Of a stretch of 57,429 nucleotides of DNA, positions 16,536 to 25,484 are shown in pieces. Below the pieces are notes generated by a model. That model was given only the letters and a program-made list of their open reading frames with translations, was not told the DNA's origin and made no database searches. Position 1 is the first letter of the stretch. The number at the start of each line of letters is the position of its first letter. Origin of the DNA: Enhydrobacter aerosaccus (GTDB lineage Bacteria; Pseudomonadota; Alphaproteobacteria; Reyranellales; Reyranellaceae); the NCBI GenBank assembly GCA_903832005.1, contig CAIKZO010000163.1:1-57429 (forward strand). Direction: 5' to 3'. The position numbers and the translations under genes were made by a program.

Positions 16536-18173
16536 CTACGAGATCGAGAAGTTGGTCGCCCGGAATTCCATGGCGAAGGAAGGCGAGGCCTTCCAGCGGA
16601 TGTCCTTGCGCTTGGCCGTGAAGGTCGCGTTCTGGTGCAGCACCGTATAGGCGGGATCGATGCGCTCGCAGATCTCGAGCATGCGCCGGAACATCGCCTT
16701 GCGCTTCTGCATGTCGGTCTCGACTTCGAGCGCGCCCGAGAGCTGGTTCATCTCGTCGTTGCTCCACTCGCCGACCTGCTGCTGCTGACCCTGCGGGCCG
16801 TGCTGGGCAACGATCGACGAGATCGGGTCGTTGAAGCCCGCGCTGTTCGACCAGTCGCGCACGCCGCGCTGGGTGTTGGTCTCGAAGACCTGCTGCCAGT
16901 TCTCCTTCATCTCGATCTGCACGTTGAGGCCGGCCTGGCGCCACATCTCGACCAGCACCTGCCCGGTCGCGACCTGGTTGGTGTAGTAGTTGCTGAGCAG
17001 GCGGTACGGGATCGGATCGCCTTTGTAGTTGGCTTCCTTCAGCAGCGCCTTGGCCTTGGCGAGATCGAACTCCGGCACCTTCCAGTCCGAGACGAACATC
17101 GGTCCGTAGAACTCCCACTGCAGTCCCGCCGGCACGCGGGTGCGGCCCGACCACAGGCTCTCGACGATGGCCTGGCGGTCGATCGAATGCGTGAACGCCT
17201 GGCGGACCCGCGGGTCGACCAGCTGCGGATGATGCTTGTCGAACACCGTGATGCGGTGATTGACGATGGTGCTGCCCAGCACCTCGAACTTCGGGTTCTT
17301 CTCGATGCCGGGGATCTGGTCCGGCGGCATGTCGCAGGCGAAGTCGAACTGGCCGGACAGCAGGCCGTTGATGCGCGAGGCCACTTCCGGCACGACCACG
17401 ATCTTGATGCTCTTGAGCGGCGGCTGGCCGCCCCAATAATCCTCGTGCGCGTCGAGCGTCAGCGACTGGTCGACCAAGTACTCGCGGACCTTGTAGGGGC
17501 CGGTGGCGACCGGTGCGCGCACCCAGTCGAGATAGCTCTTGGCCTCGTCGAAGGCGCGGCGCGAGATGATGTTGCTGCCCGAGGAGCCGAGGCGGCCCTC
17601 GAGCGTGACATCGGGCGTGCGGTTGACGAAGCGCACGGTGTACTTGTCGATCGCTTCGACCTTCTCGAGCGCGGGGAACAGGCGCTTGGCGACGGCCGGC
17701 ACTTCCGGCGGCAGCGTCTTGCCCTTGTCCGAGTCGCGCACCAGCACCGAGGTGAAGAGCGTCTTGGAATTGGTGATGTCATAGTCCGGCCCGAACATGT
17801 GCTCGCGGCTGAAGGTGAAGACCACGTCGTCGGCGGTCATCTCGTCGCCATTGTGGAATTTCACGCCCTTGCGCAGGGACATCTCGACGGTGCGTTCGTC
17901 GAGGCGCTTCCAGCTCTTGGCGAGGCCGGGCTGGGCCTCGAGCTGGCCCAGCAGGTTCTGCGCGATCAGCGTCTCGAACATGAAGGAGAAGGTGCGGGTG
18001 CCGACGTTCGACTGTTCGCGCAGGGGCTCCAGCGAGGCGCTGTTGGAGATCTGCTGCACGGCGATGGTGATGCTCGGCCGCCGATCGGCCTGGGCGAGCG
18101 AGATACGGGGCAGGATCAGACCTGCGGCGGACGCTCCGGAGACGGCGAGCAGCGTGCGGCGGCGCAATTGCAT
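16536..18173 (-). CDS. Oligopeptide/nickel-type (family 5) ABC substrate-binding protein, orphan
   Basis: A 545-residue SBP_bac_5 protein with a Tat-like leader (MQLRRRTLLAVSGASAAG) cleaved near ISLAQA. Family blocks include LAKSWKRLDERTVEMSLRKGVKFHNG and ADDVVFTFSRE, and a C-terminal region with VRDWSNSAGFNDP. The domain is full length, and such receptors bind peptides, nickel complexes, opines or glycosides. No DppB/C/D/F partner lies in the window. I chose the start at 18173 because the leader begins there; a slightly longer open frame adds only 11 residues of non-leader sequence. Confidence 0.9.
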   Translation of the reverse strand: MQLRRRTLLAVSGASAAGLILPRISLAQADRRPSITIAVQQISNSASLEPLREQSNVGTRTFSFMFETLIAQNLLGQLEAQPGLAKSWKRLDERTVEMSLRKGVKFHNGDEMTADDVVFTFSREHMFGPDYDITNSKTLFTSVLVRDSDKGKTLPPEVPAVAKRLFPALEKVEAIDKYTVRFVNRTPDVTLEGRLGSSGSNIISRRAFDEAKSYLDWVRAPVATGPYKVREYLVDQSLTLDAHEDYWGGQPPLKSIKIVVVPEVASRINGLLSGQFDFACDMPPDQIPGIEKNPKFEVLGSTIVNHRITVFDKHHPQLVDPRVRQAFTHSIDRQAIVESLWSGRTRVPAGLQWEFYGPMFVSDWKVPEFDLAKAKALLKEANYKGDPIPYRLLSNYYTNQVATGQVLVEMWRQAGLNVQIEMKENWQQVFETNTQRGVRDWSNSAGFNDPISSIVAQHGPQGQQQQVGEWSNDEMNQLSGALEVETDMQKRKAMFRRMLEICERIDPAYTVLHQNATFTAKRKDIRWKASPSFAMEFRATNFSIS

Positions 18174-18276
18174 GGAAGACTCCCTCACTTCACAAGGAGT
18201 GATCACGCTAGGGAGAGCTCATGACCGCGGCGTTGCAGTTCCGTGACGCTTGTCTTGTGCGGTGCGGTGGTAACGC

Positions 18277-20250
18277 CTAGAAGCTGGCGCGCAGGCGTCC
18301 GCTAAAGACGTGTGCCGGCCCGCGATCGGCGTTGTAGGCGGGGGCGACGATCAGCTGGTAATCGGCGCTGGCGACGAAGCCTTTCCAGAGCTGCACCGCA
18401 TAGTAGGTCTCGATCACCTTCTCCGGCGCGTAGTGCGGCAGTTGTCCGTCGCCGACCAGCGGGCCGAGGCCGCCAGCCGCGAAGAAGTTGATGTGCGCCT
18501 GCGACAGCATGTTGAGCCCGCCGGCTACGCCCACGCGGTCGTCGGGACGGCCCCACGACGTTCCCTTGATCTGGGTGCCGAGCGACAGGCTCGCATCGAT
18601 GTCGGTGAAGGCCATGATCTCGGTCTGGCCGTCGTTCCAGCTCCAGCGGCCGAAGACGCCGATGTCGTCGGTGATCTCCTGCTGGAGATTGAAGTAGTAG
18701 CCGTACTTGCTGCGGGTCTGCCGGGTCGCGACGATGGCGTCGTTGATGTCGGTGCCGGTGCTCGCCGCGAGTGCCACCGCATCGTTGTACGAGCCGGCGA
18801 AGCCGCTGTTCAGGAAGATGCCGCCTTTCAGCGTGCCTTGCTTGCCGAACGGCTTGAAGCGCAGCTCGGCCTCGGCGACATATTCGCCGCGGTTGCCCAG
18901 GCTCCAGTCCATGACGTTGCCGTTGGACATGTTCGGCAGCAGGAAATAGCCCGCACGCACGGCCCAGTCGGCCTGGTTCAACTCGGCGGTGACGCCATAG
19001 GTCAGGCCGACCTTGTCGGCGGCATAGTCGAATGCGCCCGCGGCCCAGAGCGACCAGTTGAGAAAGTCGAGGCGCGGGTCGCCAGCATAGTCATTGGTAT
19101 CGAACACGTCGTGCACGGCGAACTTGCCGACCTGCAAGGTGATGCGCGACACGTCCTTGGTGCCGGCGAGCTGACCGTAGTCGTCGTCGATTTTTTCCGT
19201 GGCACCGCCCAGGCCGAACTCCTGGCGCAGGAAGACGCGAGACGGATTGAAGCGCGGGTAGGGGAAGTTCGACTTCTGCGCCTCGCCATTGGGATAACCG
19301 GCGGCGCCCGTGGTGTTTGCGACGCCGAAGCCCTGCAGCAGTTCGGGATTGAAATAGAATTCGCCGCCCTGCCAGAGCCGCACGCCGAGGAACAGCGACA
19401 TGGTCCAGGTCTCGCGGGCCTGGCCGTTCGACGGCAGGCTCTGCGGCCCGTCGTACGGTGCGCCAAAGGCGGGATAGCCCTGGTAGATGAACGTCGTCTG
19501 GCCGTGAATCTTGTAACTGCCGGGGCCGGTGTCGTCGGCGGGCTCGTCCTTTGAGTCGCCCGATTGGCCGAAGCGGTAGCTCAGGCCTGCCCGGATGCGA
19601 TGCATGTCGTATTGCGAATCGTAGCGCGCGCCCGAATTGAACTGGAACGTGCTGGTGCCGGGGTTGGTGTAGAGATATTCGAGCCGCGCCGACCAGTTCT
19701 TGTCGAGCGCATGATCGACGCCAGCGCCAACGACATAGCCGGCGCGCAGCCGGCCCGATGTTGCATCCTCGAAGCCGGTGGTGAAATCCGTGCGCGACAT
19801 GCGCGTGCTGGCCCAGGCAAAGCCGCCGGTGACGAAGGGCGTCCAGCTGCCCATGCCGTAACCGAGGCGCGCGCGCGCGGTGGCGAGATATTCGAGCTGC
19901 TCGTCTGCGCCGCCCGTTCCCGTTGTGCGGTAGGACATCACCTGCGCGAGATCCATGTAGCTGTTGAACGAGGCATCGACCTCGAATCCCAGCAATAGTC
20001 GCGAAGGGAGGTAATAATCGTAGCCTGCCTGCAGGCCGCCGATCATCCCGCCGGCCAGGTTGGTCCCGCCGCTAGATCCGCCGCCCTGGTCGGTCAAGGT
20101 CGCGGTCGCGTTGCCGAAGCCATAGCCCCAATTGCCGCCGAGGTAGAAGCCGGAGCCGGGTTGCACGGGATCGGCCGCCGCTGCGGGCAACGCAGCCGCT
20201 GCCAGCACGGCGGTGCCCGCGCACAATCCCCAAAATCCCGTCCGTTTCAT
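18277..20250 (-). CDS. Fused outer-membrane protein: opacity-type small barrel plus OprB-type carbohydrate porin
   Basis: A 657-residue outer-membrane protein with a Sec signal peptide (KRTGFWGLCAGTAVLAAAAL, cut near AAAADP). Residues about 28-230 resemble small 8-strand barrels (GFYLGGNWGYGFGNATATL; LEYLATARARLGYGMGSWTPF; repeated RLEYLY pattern). Residues about 250-657 resemble the OprB family (HGQTTFIYQGYPAFGAPY, RVFLRQEFGLGG, LNWSLWAAGAFDYAADK). The chain ends in Phe (SGRLRASF), the usual assembly signal. Two barrels in one chain is unusual. It probably passes sugars or small anions across the outer membrane; the ligand is not inferable. Confidence 0.87.
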   Translation of the reverse strand: MKRTGFWGLCAGTAVLAAAALPAAAADPVQPGSGFYLGGNWGYGFGNATATLTDQGGGSSGGTNLAGGMIGGLQAGYDYYLPSRLLLGFEVDASFNSYMDLAQVMSYRTTGTGGADEQLEYLATARARLGYGMGSWTPFVTGGFAWASTRMSRTDFTTGFEDATSGRLRAGYVVGAGVDHALDKNWSARLEYLYTNPGTSTFQFNSGARYDSQYDMHRIRAGLSYRFGQSGDSKDEPADDTGPGSYKIHGQTTFIYQGYPAFGAPYDGPQSLPSNGQARETWTMSLFLGVRLWQGGEFYFNPELLQGFGVANTTGAAGYPNGEAQKSNFPYPRFNPSRVFLRQEFGLGGATEKIDDDYGQLAGTKDVSRITLQVGKFAVHDVFDTNDYAGDPRLDFLNWSLWAAGAFDYAADKVGLTYGVTAELNQADWAVRAGYFLLPNMSNGNVMDWSLGNRGEYVAEAELRFKPFGKQGTLKGGIFLNSGFAGSYNDAVALAASTGTDINDAIVATRQTRSKYGYYFNLQQEITDDIGVFGRWSWNDGQTEIMAFTDIDASLSLGTQIKGTSWGRPDDRVGVAGGLNMLSQAHINFFAAGGLGPLVGDGQLPHYAPEKVIETYYAVQLWKGFVASADYQLIVAPAYNADRGPAHVFSGRLRASF

Positions 20251-20317
20251 TATGGCTTCCGATTCACGCGAAGAGTCTACGCAACTTCGCTGCCATTTAT
20301 TCAACTTTTGTGTCGGT

Positions 20318-21250
20318 TTAATTACCCATCAGGACGCGGACATGCGCAGCGACTGAATCGGCGAGCGCCGTGAGGTCGTATCCCCCCTCCAGTGCCGAGA
20401 CCAGCCGGCCGCGGGCCTGCTGCCGGGCGATCGTCATCAGCTCGCCGGTGATCCACGTAAAATCCTCCGTGGTCAGGCGCAATTGGGCCAGCGGATCGCG
20501 CAGATGCGCGTCGAAGCCCGCCGAGACGATCACCATGTCCGGCGCAAAGCGCTCGAGCTGCGGCAGGATGCGGTCGCCCCAGGCCGCTCGGAACTCCTTG
20601 CTGCCGCTGTTGGCCGTCAGCGGCACGTTGACCACATTGTCGTCGATGCCGCGCTCGCGCGGCGAGCCGGTGCCCGGATAGAAGGGCGACTGGTGCGTCG
20701 AGCCGTAGAACAGCAGGGGATCGATCTCGACCGTGGCCTGCGTGCCCTGGCCGTGATGGACGTCGAAGTCGAGGATCGCGACCTTCTCGATGCCGTGCCG
20801 GACCTGGGCATGGCGCGCGCCGATGGCGACGTTGCTGAACAGGCAGAAGCCGCCGGGAACGGTCGGCGTCGCGTGATGGCCGGGCGGCCGCACCGCCGCG
20901 AAGGCGTTCGAGGCCTGGCCGTCGGCGACGGCATCGACCGCGGCCACGACCGCGCCCGCTGCCCGTAGTGCCGCCTCCGCACTGCCCGCGCTCATCAACG
21001 TGTCGCCGTCGATCATTGCGAGTTCGTCGGCCTCGGGCCGGATGCGCAGGATCGCGTCGACATATTCCTCGGGATGGACGCGCATCAGCTCTTCGCGCGA
21101 CGCCTCAGGAGCTTCCTGCCAGCGCAGGCCCGCGAACTCGTCGGCCTTGAGGGCGGCCAGGATCGCACGCAGGCGTTGCGGGCTCTCGGGATGATGCTCG
21201 CCGGGCTCGTGGCCGAGGCAGGCGGGGTGCGTGATCAGGACCGTGGACAT
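20318..21250 (-). CDS. Histone deacetylase-type zinc amidohydrolase (acetylpolyamine amidohydrolase-like)
   Basis: A 310-residue member of the arginase/deacetylase superfamily. Active-site residues are intact: the His pair in RPPGHHATP (H125, H126), zinc ligands D163 and H165 in DFDVHHGQGT, the third Asp in SAGFDAH and the Tyr in EGGYD. Bacterial members remove acetyl groups from polyamines, other small amines or lysines. The start at 21250 matches the family N terminus (VLITHPACLGHEPGEHHPE). It is divergent from the threonine-synthase-like gene, with only 31 bp between start codons. Confidence 0.9.
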   Translation of the reverse strand: MSTVLITHPACLGHEPGEHHPESPQRLRAILAALKADEFAGLRWQEAPEASREELMRVHPEEYVDAILRIRPEADELAMIDGDTLMSAGSAEAALRAAGAVVAAVDAVADGQASNAFAAVRPPGHHATPTVPGGFCLFSNVAIGARHAQVRHGIEKVAILDFDVHHGQGTQATVEIDPLLFYGSTHQSPFYPGTGSPRERGIDDNVVNVPLTANSGSKEFRAAWGDRILPQLERFAPDMVIVSAGFDAHLRDPLAQLRLTTEDFTWITGELMTIARQQARGRLVSALEGGYDLTALADSVAAHVRVLMGN

Positions 21251-21281
21251 GATGCGGCACTCTAGTGGTAACGTGGGGTCA

Positions 21282-22532
21282 ATGCCTACTCCCAGTGCGC
21301 TGGCCTGCGTTCGTTGCGCCACGCGTTTTCCGGTCGATTCCTACGCCCAGGATTGTCCTGCCTGTCGCGCCAAAGGTGCGCCCGCGAACCTCACTGTTAC
21401 CTATAACGGTACACCCGGCGCCGGCGCGTCCAGGGACGACATCAGGCGCAATCGCGGCTCGATGTGGCGCTGGGATGCCTTCCTGCACGCTCGTGCGGAA
21501 GACGCCGTGACCCTGGGTGAGGGCAACACGCCACTCCTGCCGGCGCCCGCGCTCGGCCTGGGTGACGTCTGGATCAAGGACGAGTCGCGCAATCCCACCT
21601 GGTCGTTCAAGGATCGCCTCGGCTCGGGCGCGCTCACCATGGCCAAAAAATTCGGCGCCAAGGTCATCGCCTCCAGCTCGTCCGGCAACGCCGGCGCCGC
21701 GGCCGCGGCCTATGCCGCCAAGGCCGGCATTCCCTGCGTGGTCTTCACCTTCGTGGGCTCGGCCGGGCCGCTGGTGCTGCAGATGCGCGCCTATGGCGCC
21801 ATGGTGGTGAAGGTGACCGACAAGGCCGACCGCTGGCGCCTGCAGTCGCTCGGCGTGCAGGAGTTCGGCTGGTATCCGACCTCGCCCTTCTTCGGCCCCG
21901 TCGTCGGCAGCAATCCCTACGGCATGGAAGGCTACAAGACGATCGCCTACGAGGTGGCCGAAGCCTTCGACTGGCAGCCGCCCGACTGGTGCGTCCTGCC
22001 GGTGTGCTACGGCGACGCGCTGTACGGCATGTGGAAAGGCTTCGAGGACCTGAAGGCGCTGGGCTGGATCGATCGGGTGCCGCGCTTTGTGGCGGCCGAA
22101 GTCTCCGGCTCGCTGACGCAAGGCATGGCCACGGGCGAGCCGATGCCACCGGTCGTCGAGCGCAACGCGCCGTCCATCGCCACCTCGATCGGCGCGGCGC
22201 AGGCGACCGTGCAAGGTCTCGACGTGCTGCGCCGCTCCAAGGGCCTCGCCGTCACCATCGGCGACGACGACCTGCGCCGCTGGGTCGTCACCCTGGCGGC
22301 CAAGGAAGGCATCTGGCCCGAGGCCTCGTCGGCCGCGCCGTTTGCCGCGATCGAGCGGCTGCGCGCCGACGGCACGATCAAGCCGCACGAGCGCTGCGTG
22401 GCACGGCTGACGGCGGCGGGCCTCAAGGACCCGGGCCCGATCGAGCAGGCGTTGCCCGAGCCGCCGCTGGTGACCGGCGGTCTTCCCGAGCTGCTGGTTG
22501 GTCTCAAGAATGCGTATGGGTTTGTGCCATGA
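21282..22532 (+). CDS. Threonine synthase-like PLP enzyme
   Basis: A 416-residue fold-type II PLP protein. An N-terminal zinc-ribbon-like element has C9, C12, C25 and C28; the PLP lysine is in NPTWSFKDRLGSG and the phosphate loop in SSSSGNAGAAAA. This short, plant/archaeal-like class differs from the long proteobacterial ThrC. Threonine synthase makes threonine from O-phosphohomoserine, but the operon context (two LLM oxidoreductases and a receptor, each overlapping by ATGA) argues for a specialised beta- or gamma-elimination role. GTGGGG upstream supports ATG 21282. Confidence 0.83.
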   Translation: MPTPSALACVRCATRFPVDSYAQDCPACRAKGAPANLTVTYNGTPGAGASRDDIRRNRGSMWRWDAFLHARAEDAVTLGEGNTPLLPAPALGLGDVWIKDESRNPTWSFKDRLGSGALTMAKKFGAKVIASSSSGNAGAAAAAYAAKAGIPCVVFTFVGSAGPLVLQMRAYGAMVVKVTDKADRWRLQSLGVQEFGWYPTSPFFGPVVGSNPYGMEGYKTIAYEVAEAFDWQPPDWCVLPVCYGDALYGMWKGFEDLKALGWIDRVPRFVAAEVSGSLTQGMATGEPMPPVVERNAPSIATSIGAAQATVQGLDVLRRSKGLAVTIGDDDLRRWVVTLAAKEGIWPEASSAAPFAAIERLRADGTIKPHERCVARLTAAGLKDPGPIEQALPEPPLVTGGLPELLVGLKNAYGFVP

Positions 22533-23455
22533 CCGATATCGGCGTTTCCATCGACGGCCGTGCGCCGCTGTTCGAGATCGAGGCCCAAGCGCAGGCAGCC
22601 GAGGCGGGTGGCGCCTCGACGCTCTGGATTGCCTGCCATCTCTTCCTGCGTGATCCGGTGACGACGGCTGCCCTTGCGCTGGCGGCGACGAAGAAGATCA
22701 AGGTCGCCCTCATGGCGATGAGTCCTTACTCGATCCATCCCGTCTATATCGCGATGGCGGCGGCCAGCCTCGACGAGAAGTTTGCCGGGCGCGTCATCCT
22801 TTGTCTCGGCAGTGGAGCACCTGCGGATCTCAAAGCTGCAGGGATAGAATCGCCCAAGCCGTTGGTCGCAATTCGCGAATCGGTGAAGATCTGTCGTCAG
22901 CTCTTCGCCGGCGAGATGGCGGACTTCGAGGGCCAGATGTTCAGGGTCGCGGGTCGACGACTCGCGAATGGTGGCCATCACATTCCCATCACCATCGCAG
23001 CCTCGCGACCGAATATGCTGAAGCTGGCTGGCAAGGAGAGTGACGGCGTTTTGATTTCCGCGGCGACGTCGCCGCCCTTCGTGAAGACTTGCCTCGACCA
23101 AGTGGGCGCCGGCCGCAAGTCCTGCATTGTCTACACCAAGCTGGGCTCACTCGATCCGATTCGTCGCCCCATCGGGTTCGTGCTGCGCGGAGCCCATCAT
23201 GCCGAGAACGTGAGGCTGGGTGGAACGAACCTCGATCAGGCGGCGCTTGCCGCCGCTTATGCGTCGGAGAACTGGAGCGAGGTCGACCGGCTGGTGAATG
23301 ACGACGTCGTTCGCCGCCATACGGCCTGCGGCACGCCGCAACAGGTGCGCGACAAACTCGACGAGTATCGTTCGATCGGCCTCGATGAGATCGTCCTCGG
23401 TGGTTTGGACGATGCGGCATCGATCATGAATACGCTGGAGGCGATCAACCGATGA
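22529..23455 (+). CDS. LLM-class flavin/F420-dependent oxidoreductase 1
   Basis: A 308-residue luciferase-like TIM-barrel protein. Family traits are AAEAGGASTLWIACHLF at strand 1-2, LDEKFAGRVILCLGSGAP and the C-terminal GTPQQVRDKLDEYRSIGLDEIVLG. This class uses FMN or coenzyme F420 for hydride transfer or monooxygenation. The sequence is rather divergent from the other nine LLM proteins here, and parts of the gene are less GC-rich than its flanks. Its ATG overlaps the previous stop and its stop overlaps the next start. Confidence 0.85.
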   Translation: MTDIGVSIDGRAPLFEIEAQAQAAEAGGASTLWIACHLFLRDPVTTAALALAATKKIKVALMAMSPYSIHPVYIAMAAASLDEKFAGRVILCLGSGAPADLKAAGIESPKPLVAIRESVKICRQLFAGEMADFEGQMFRVAGRRLANGGHHIPITIAASRPNMLKLAGKESDGVLISAATSPPFVKTCLDQVGAGRKSCIVYTKLGSLDPIRRPIGFVLRGAHHAENVRLGGTNLDQAALAAAYASENWSEVDRLVNDDVVRRHTACGTPQQVRDKLDEYRSIGLDEIVLGGLDDAASIMNTLEAINR

Positions 23456-24447
23456 AATTCAGCATCTCGCTTCCGACCGGCTTCGAAGGGGTCATGTACC
23501 CCGTGCCCTTCGTCGATCCATCCGACTTCGTGCGCATGGCCAAGCTTGCGGAAAAGCTCGGCTATCACTCAGTGTGGGGCAACGACCATATCCAGAGCCA
23601 GCACTATGTGCGCGAGCTCTATCCCGACTCGCCGCCCAATTTCTACGAACTGCTGACGGTGCTGTCGTTCTGCGCCGCCGCCACGACCACGCTCGAGGTC
23701 GGCACGGCGCTGGCCGTCCAGCCGATGCGCGACCCGTTCTGGCTGGCCAAGACCGCCGCCACTATCGATCAGCTCTCCGGCGGCCGGCTGATCCTGGCGC
23801 TCGGCATCGGCGCCTATCGCGAGGAGTTCGCGGCCTGGGCGCCGCGCCTCGCGCCCACAGCGCAGCGCGGCGAGATGATGGACGAGGGGCTCGACCTGAT
23901 GAAGCGCCTCTTCACCGAGCGCCGCGTCACGCACGAGGGAAAGTACTACGCGGTCAAGGACATCGAGATGTATCCCAAGCCCAAGCGCGATCCCTTCGCG
24001 CTGTGGCTGGGCGGGCACAACAAGCCCACCATCGAGCGCACCGCGCGTCACGCCACTGGTTGGCTGCCCGGTTGGCGGCCGTGGCCCGAGTTGGAAGAGT
24101 GGATCAAGATCCTGAAGGCGCGCGCCCATGAACTCGGCCGCGACCCGAAGGAAATCGAGATCGCGCCACAGTTCTCGGTGACGATCGCAAAGACGCCCGA
24201 GGAAGCCGAGAAGCGCTACATGGCCTCGGGGCTCGTCGCGCACCGCAAGTCGCTGTCCTACACCGGCCGCGATCTCTCCAAGCAGATCGTGGCCAACCTC
24301 GTGGGCTCGCCCGATCTCATCAAGGAGAAGGTCGAGGGGCTGAAGAAGATCGGCGTCGACCACGCCTGCGCCCTGATGATCCCCGCCGACTCGATGGCCG
24401 AGTTCGAGGATCAGGTGGAGTGGTTCGCCAAGACCGTCATCGCATGA
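23452..24447 (+). CDS. LLM-class F420-dependent oxidoreductase 2
   Basis: A 331-residue luciferase-like protein opening KFSISLPTGFEGVMYPVPF, with HSVWGNDHIQSQ, IDQLSGGRLILALGIGAYREEF and LWLGGHNKPTIERTARHATGW, all typical of the F420-using branch. It is a clear paralogue of the enzyme at 40275-41282 (shared LPTG.EG opening, VWGNDH and GIGAYREEF). The substrate is unknown. It is translationally coupled on both sides (ATGA overlaps with the neighbouring genes). Confidence 0.87.
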   Translation: MKFSISLPTGFEGVMYPVPFVDPSDFVRMAKLAEKLGYHSVWGNDHIQSQHYVRELYPDSPPNFYELLTVLSFCAAATTTLEVGTALAVQPMRDPFWLAKTAATIDQLSGGRLILALGIGAYREEFAAWAPRLAPTAQRGEMMDEGLDLMKRLFTERRVTHEGKYYAVKDIEMYPKPKRDPFALWLGGHNKPTIERTARHATGWLPGWRPWPELEEWIKILKARAHELGRDPKEIEIAPQFSVTIAKTPEEAEKRYMASGLVAHRKSLSYTGRDLSKQIVANLVGSPDLIKEKVEGLKKIGVDHACALMIPADSMAEFEDQVEWFAKTVIA

Positions 24448-25409
24448 GGCGACGGACCCTCCTTGCGGTTCCCGCCCTCGTGCTCGGTGCGCGCGCCCAG
24501 GCGCAGTCTCCCGTACGTCTCGCCTGGATCGAGCCCGGCATCGCCTCGAGCGGAGTGCCGCGGCTTGGGTCGATGCGAAAGGGACTGGCGGACAACGGCC
24601 TGATCGAGGGACGCGACTATGTCCTCGAAGCCTTCGCGGCGGACGGCGACTATCAACGCTTTCCCTCAATCGTCCAGAAAGCCATGGAGACGCATCCGGC
24701 CGTCCTGCTGGTCACGACGATTCTCTCGGTGCGCGCCGCCCAGCAGACGACCAAGACCATTCCGATCGTCTTCGTCGGCACCAACGATCCGGTGGGCGCC
24801 GGCCTGATCGACAGTCTGGCCCGTCCGGGCGGCAATACGACCGGCGTCGCAACCATGAGCGACCAGGCGGCACCGAAGCTCGTCGACATGATGCACAGGG
24901 CCTTGCCGACGGTGCGACGGGTCGCGGTTTTAATCAATCCCGGCAATCCCACCAACCGGCCGATCTTCGACAGCATTCGCCTCTCGGCCCGCACCCTTGG
25001 GATCGAGGCCGAAGCCATCGAAGTGACCGCGCCGGCATCGATCGATGCGGCGCTCGGCCCGGCGTCGGCACCGCAGCCCGACGCGGTGATCGCGGTGCTT
25101 GACGCCATGCTGGTCATGGTGGGCGACCGCATCGCCCAGATCTGCCTCGAACGCCGGATTCCCGTGCTCGGTGCAGGCCGCGAGCAGACCGAGGCCGGCG
25201 GCCTGCTGAGCTATGGCCCGTCGCTCGATTCGCTGATCCGCCGCTCGGCCTATTTCGTGAAACGCATCCTGGCGGGCGCGCTTCCGCGTGATCTGCCGGC
25301 CGAACAGCCCACCAAGTTCGAGCTGACGATCAACCTCAAGACCGCGCGCGCGATCGGCGCCACGATCCCCCAGAGCGTGCTGGTCGAGGCCGATGACCTG
25401 ATCGAGTAG
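24444..25409 (+). CDS. ABC_sub_bind-family periplasmic binding protein
   Basis: A 321-residue protein with a short leader (MRRRTLLAVPALVLGARAQA). Family blocks are GLADNGLIEGRDYVLE, IPIVFVGTNDPVGAGLIDSLARPGGNTTGV and PVLGAGREQTEAGGLLSYGP. This family (PF04392-type) is strongly expanded in Bradyrhizobium-like bacteria; characterised relatives bind aromatic amino acids. No permease is linked. It closes the threonine-synthase-like/LLM/LLM operon, which suggests that it delivers or senses the operon's substrate. Confidence 0.87.
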   Translation: MRRRTLLAVPALVLGARAQAQSPVRLAWIEPGIASSGVPRLGSMRKGLADNGLIEGRDYVLEAFAADGDYQRFPSIVQKAMETHPAVLLVTTILSVRAAQQTTKTIPIVFVGTNDPVGAGLIDSLARPGGNTTGVATMSDQAAPKLVDMMHRALPTVRRVAVLINPGNPTNRPIFDSIRLSARTLGIEAEAIEVTAPASIDAALGPASAPQPDAVIAVLDAMLVMVGDRIAQICLERRIPVLGAGREQTEAGGLLSYGPSLDSLIRRSAYFVKRILAGALPRDLPAEQPTKFELTINLKTARAIGATIPQSVLVEADDLIE

Positions 25410-25484
25410 GCCCTCATCGCGTAGGTATCGTCATGTCGCTATACGGGTGGCCTGAAACGTGCTTGGTGACGGTCAGGAGATGTC

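Noticed and set aside
18174..18276. Nested inverted repeats (CTCCCT at 18180 and AGGGAG at 18210; TCACT and AGTGA inside) as a riboswitch
   Set aside because: Arms are only 5-6 bp and no known riboswitch core is recognisable. It may be a minor leader structure.
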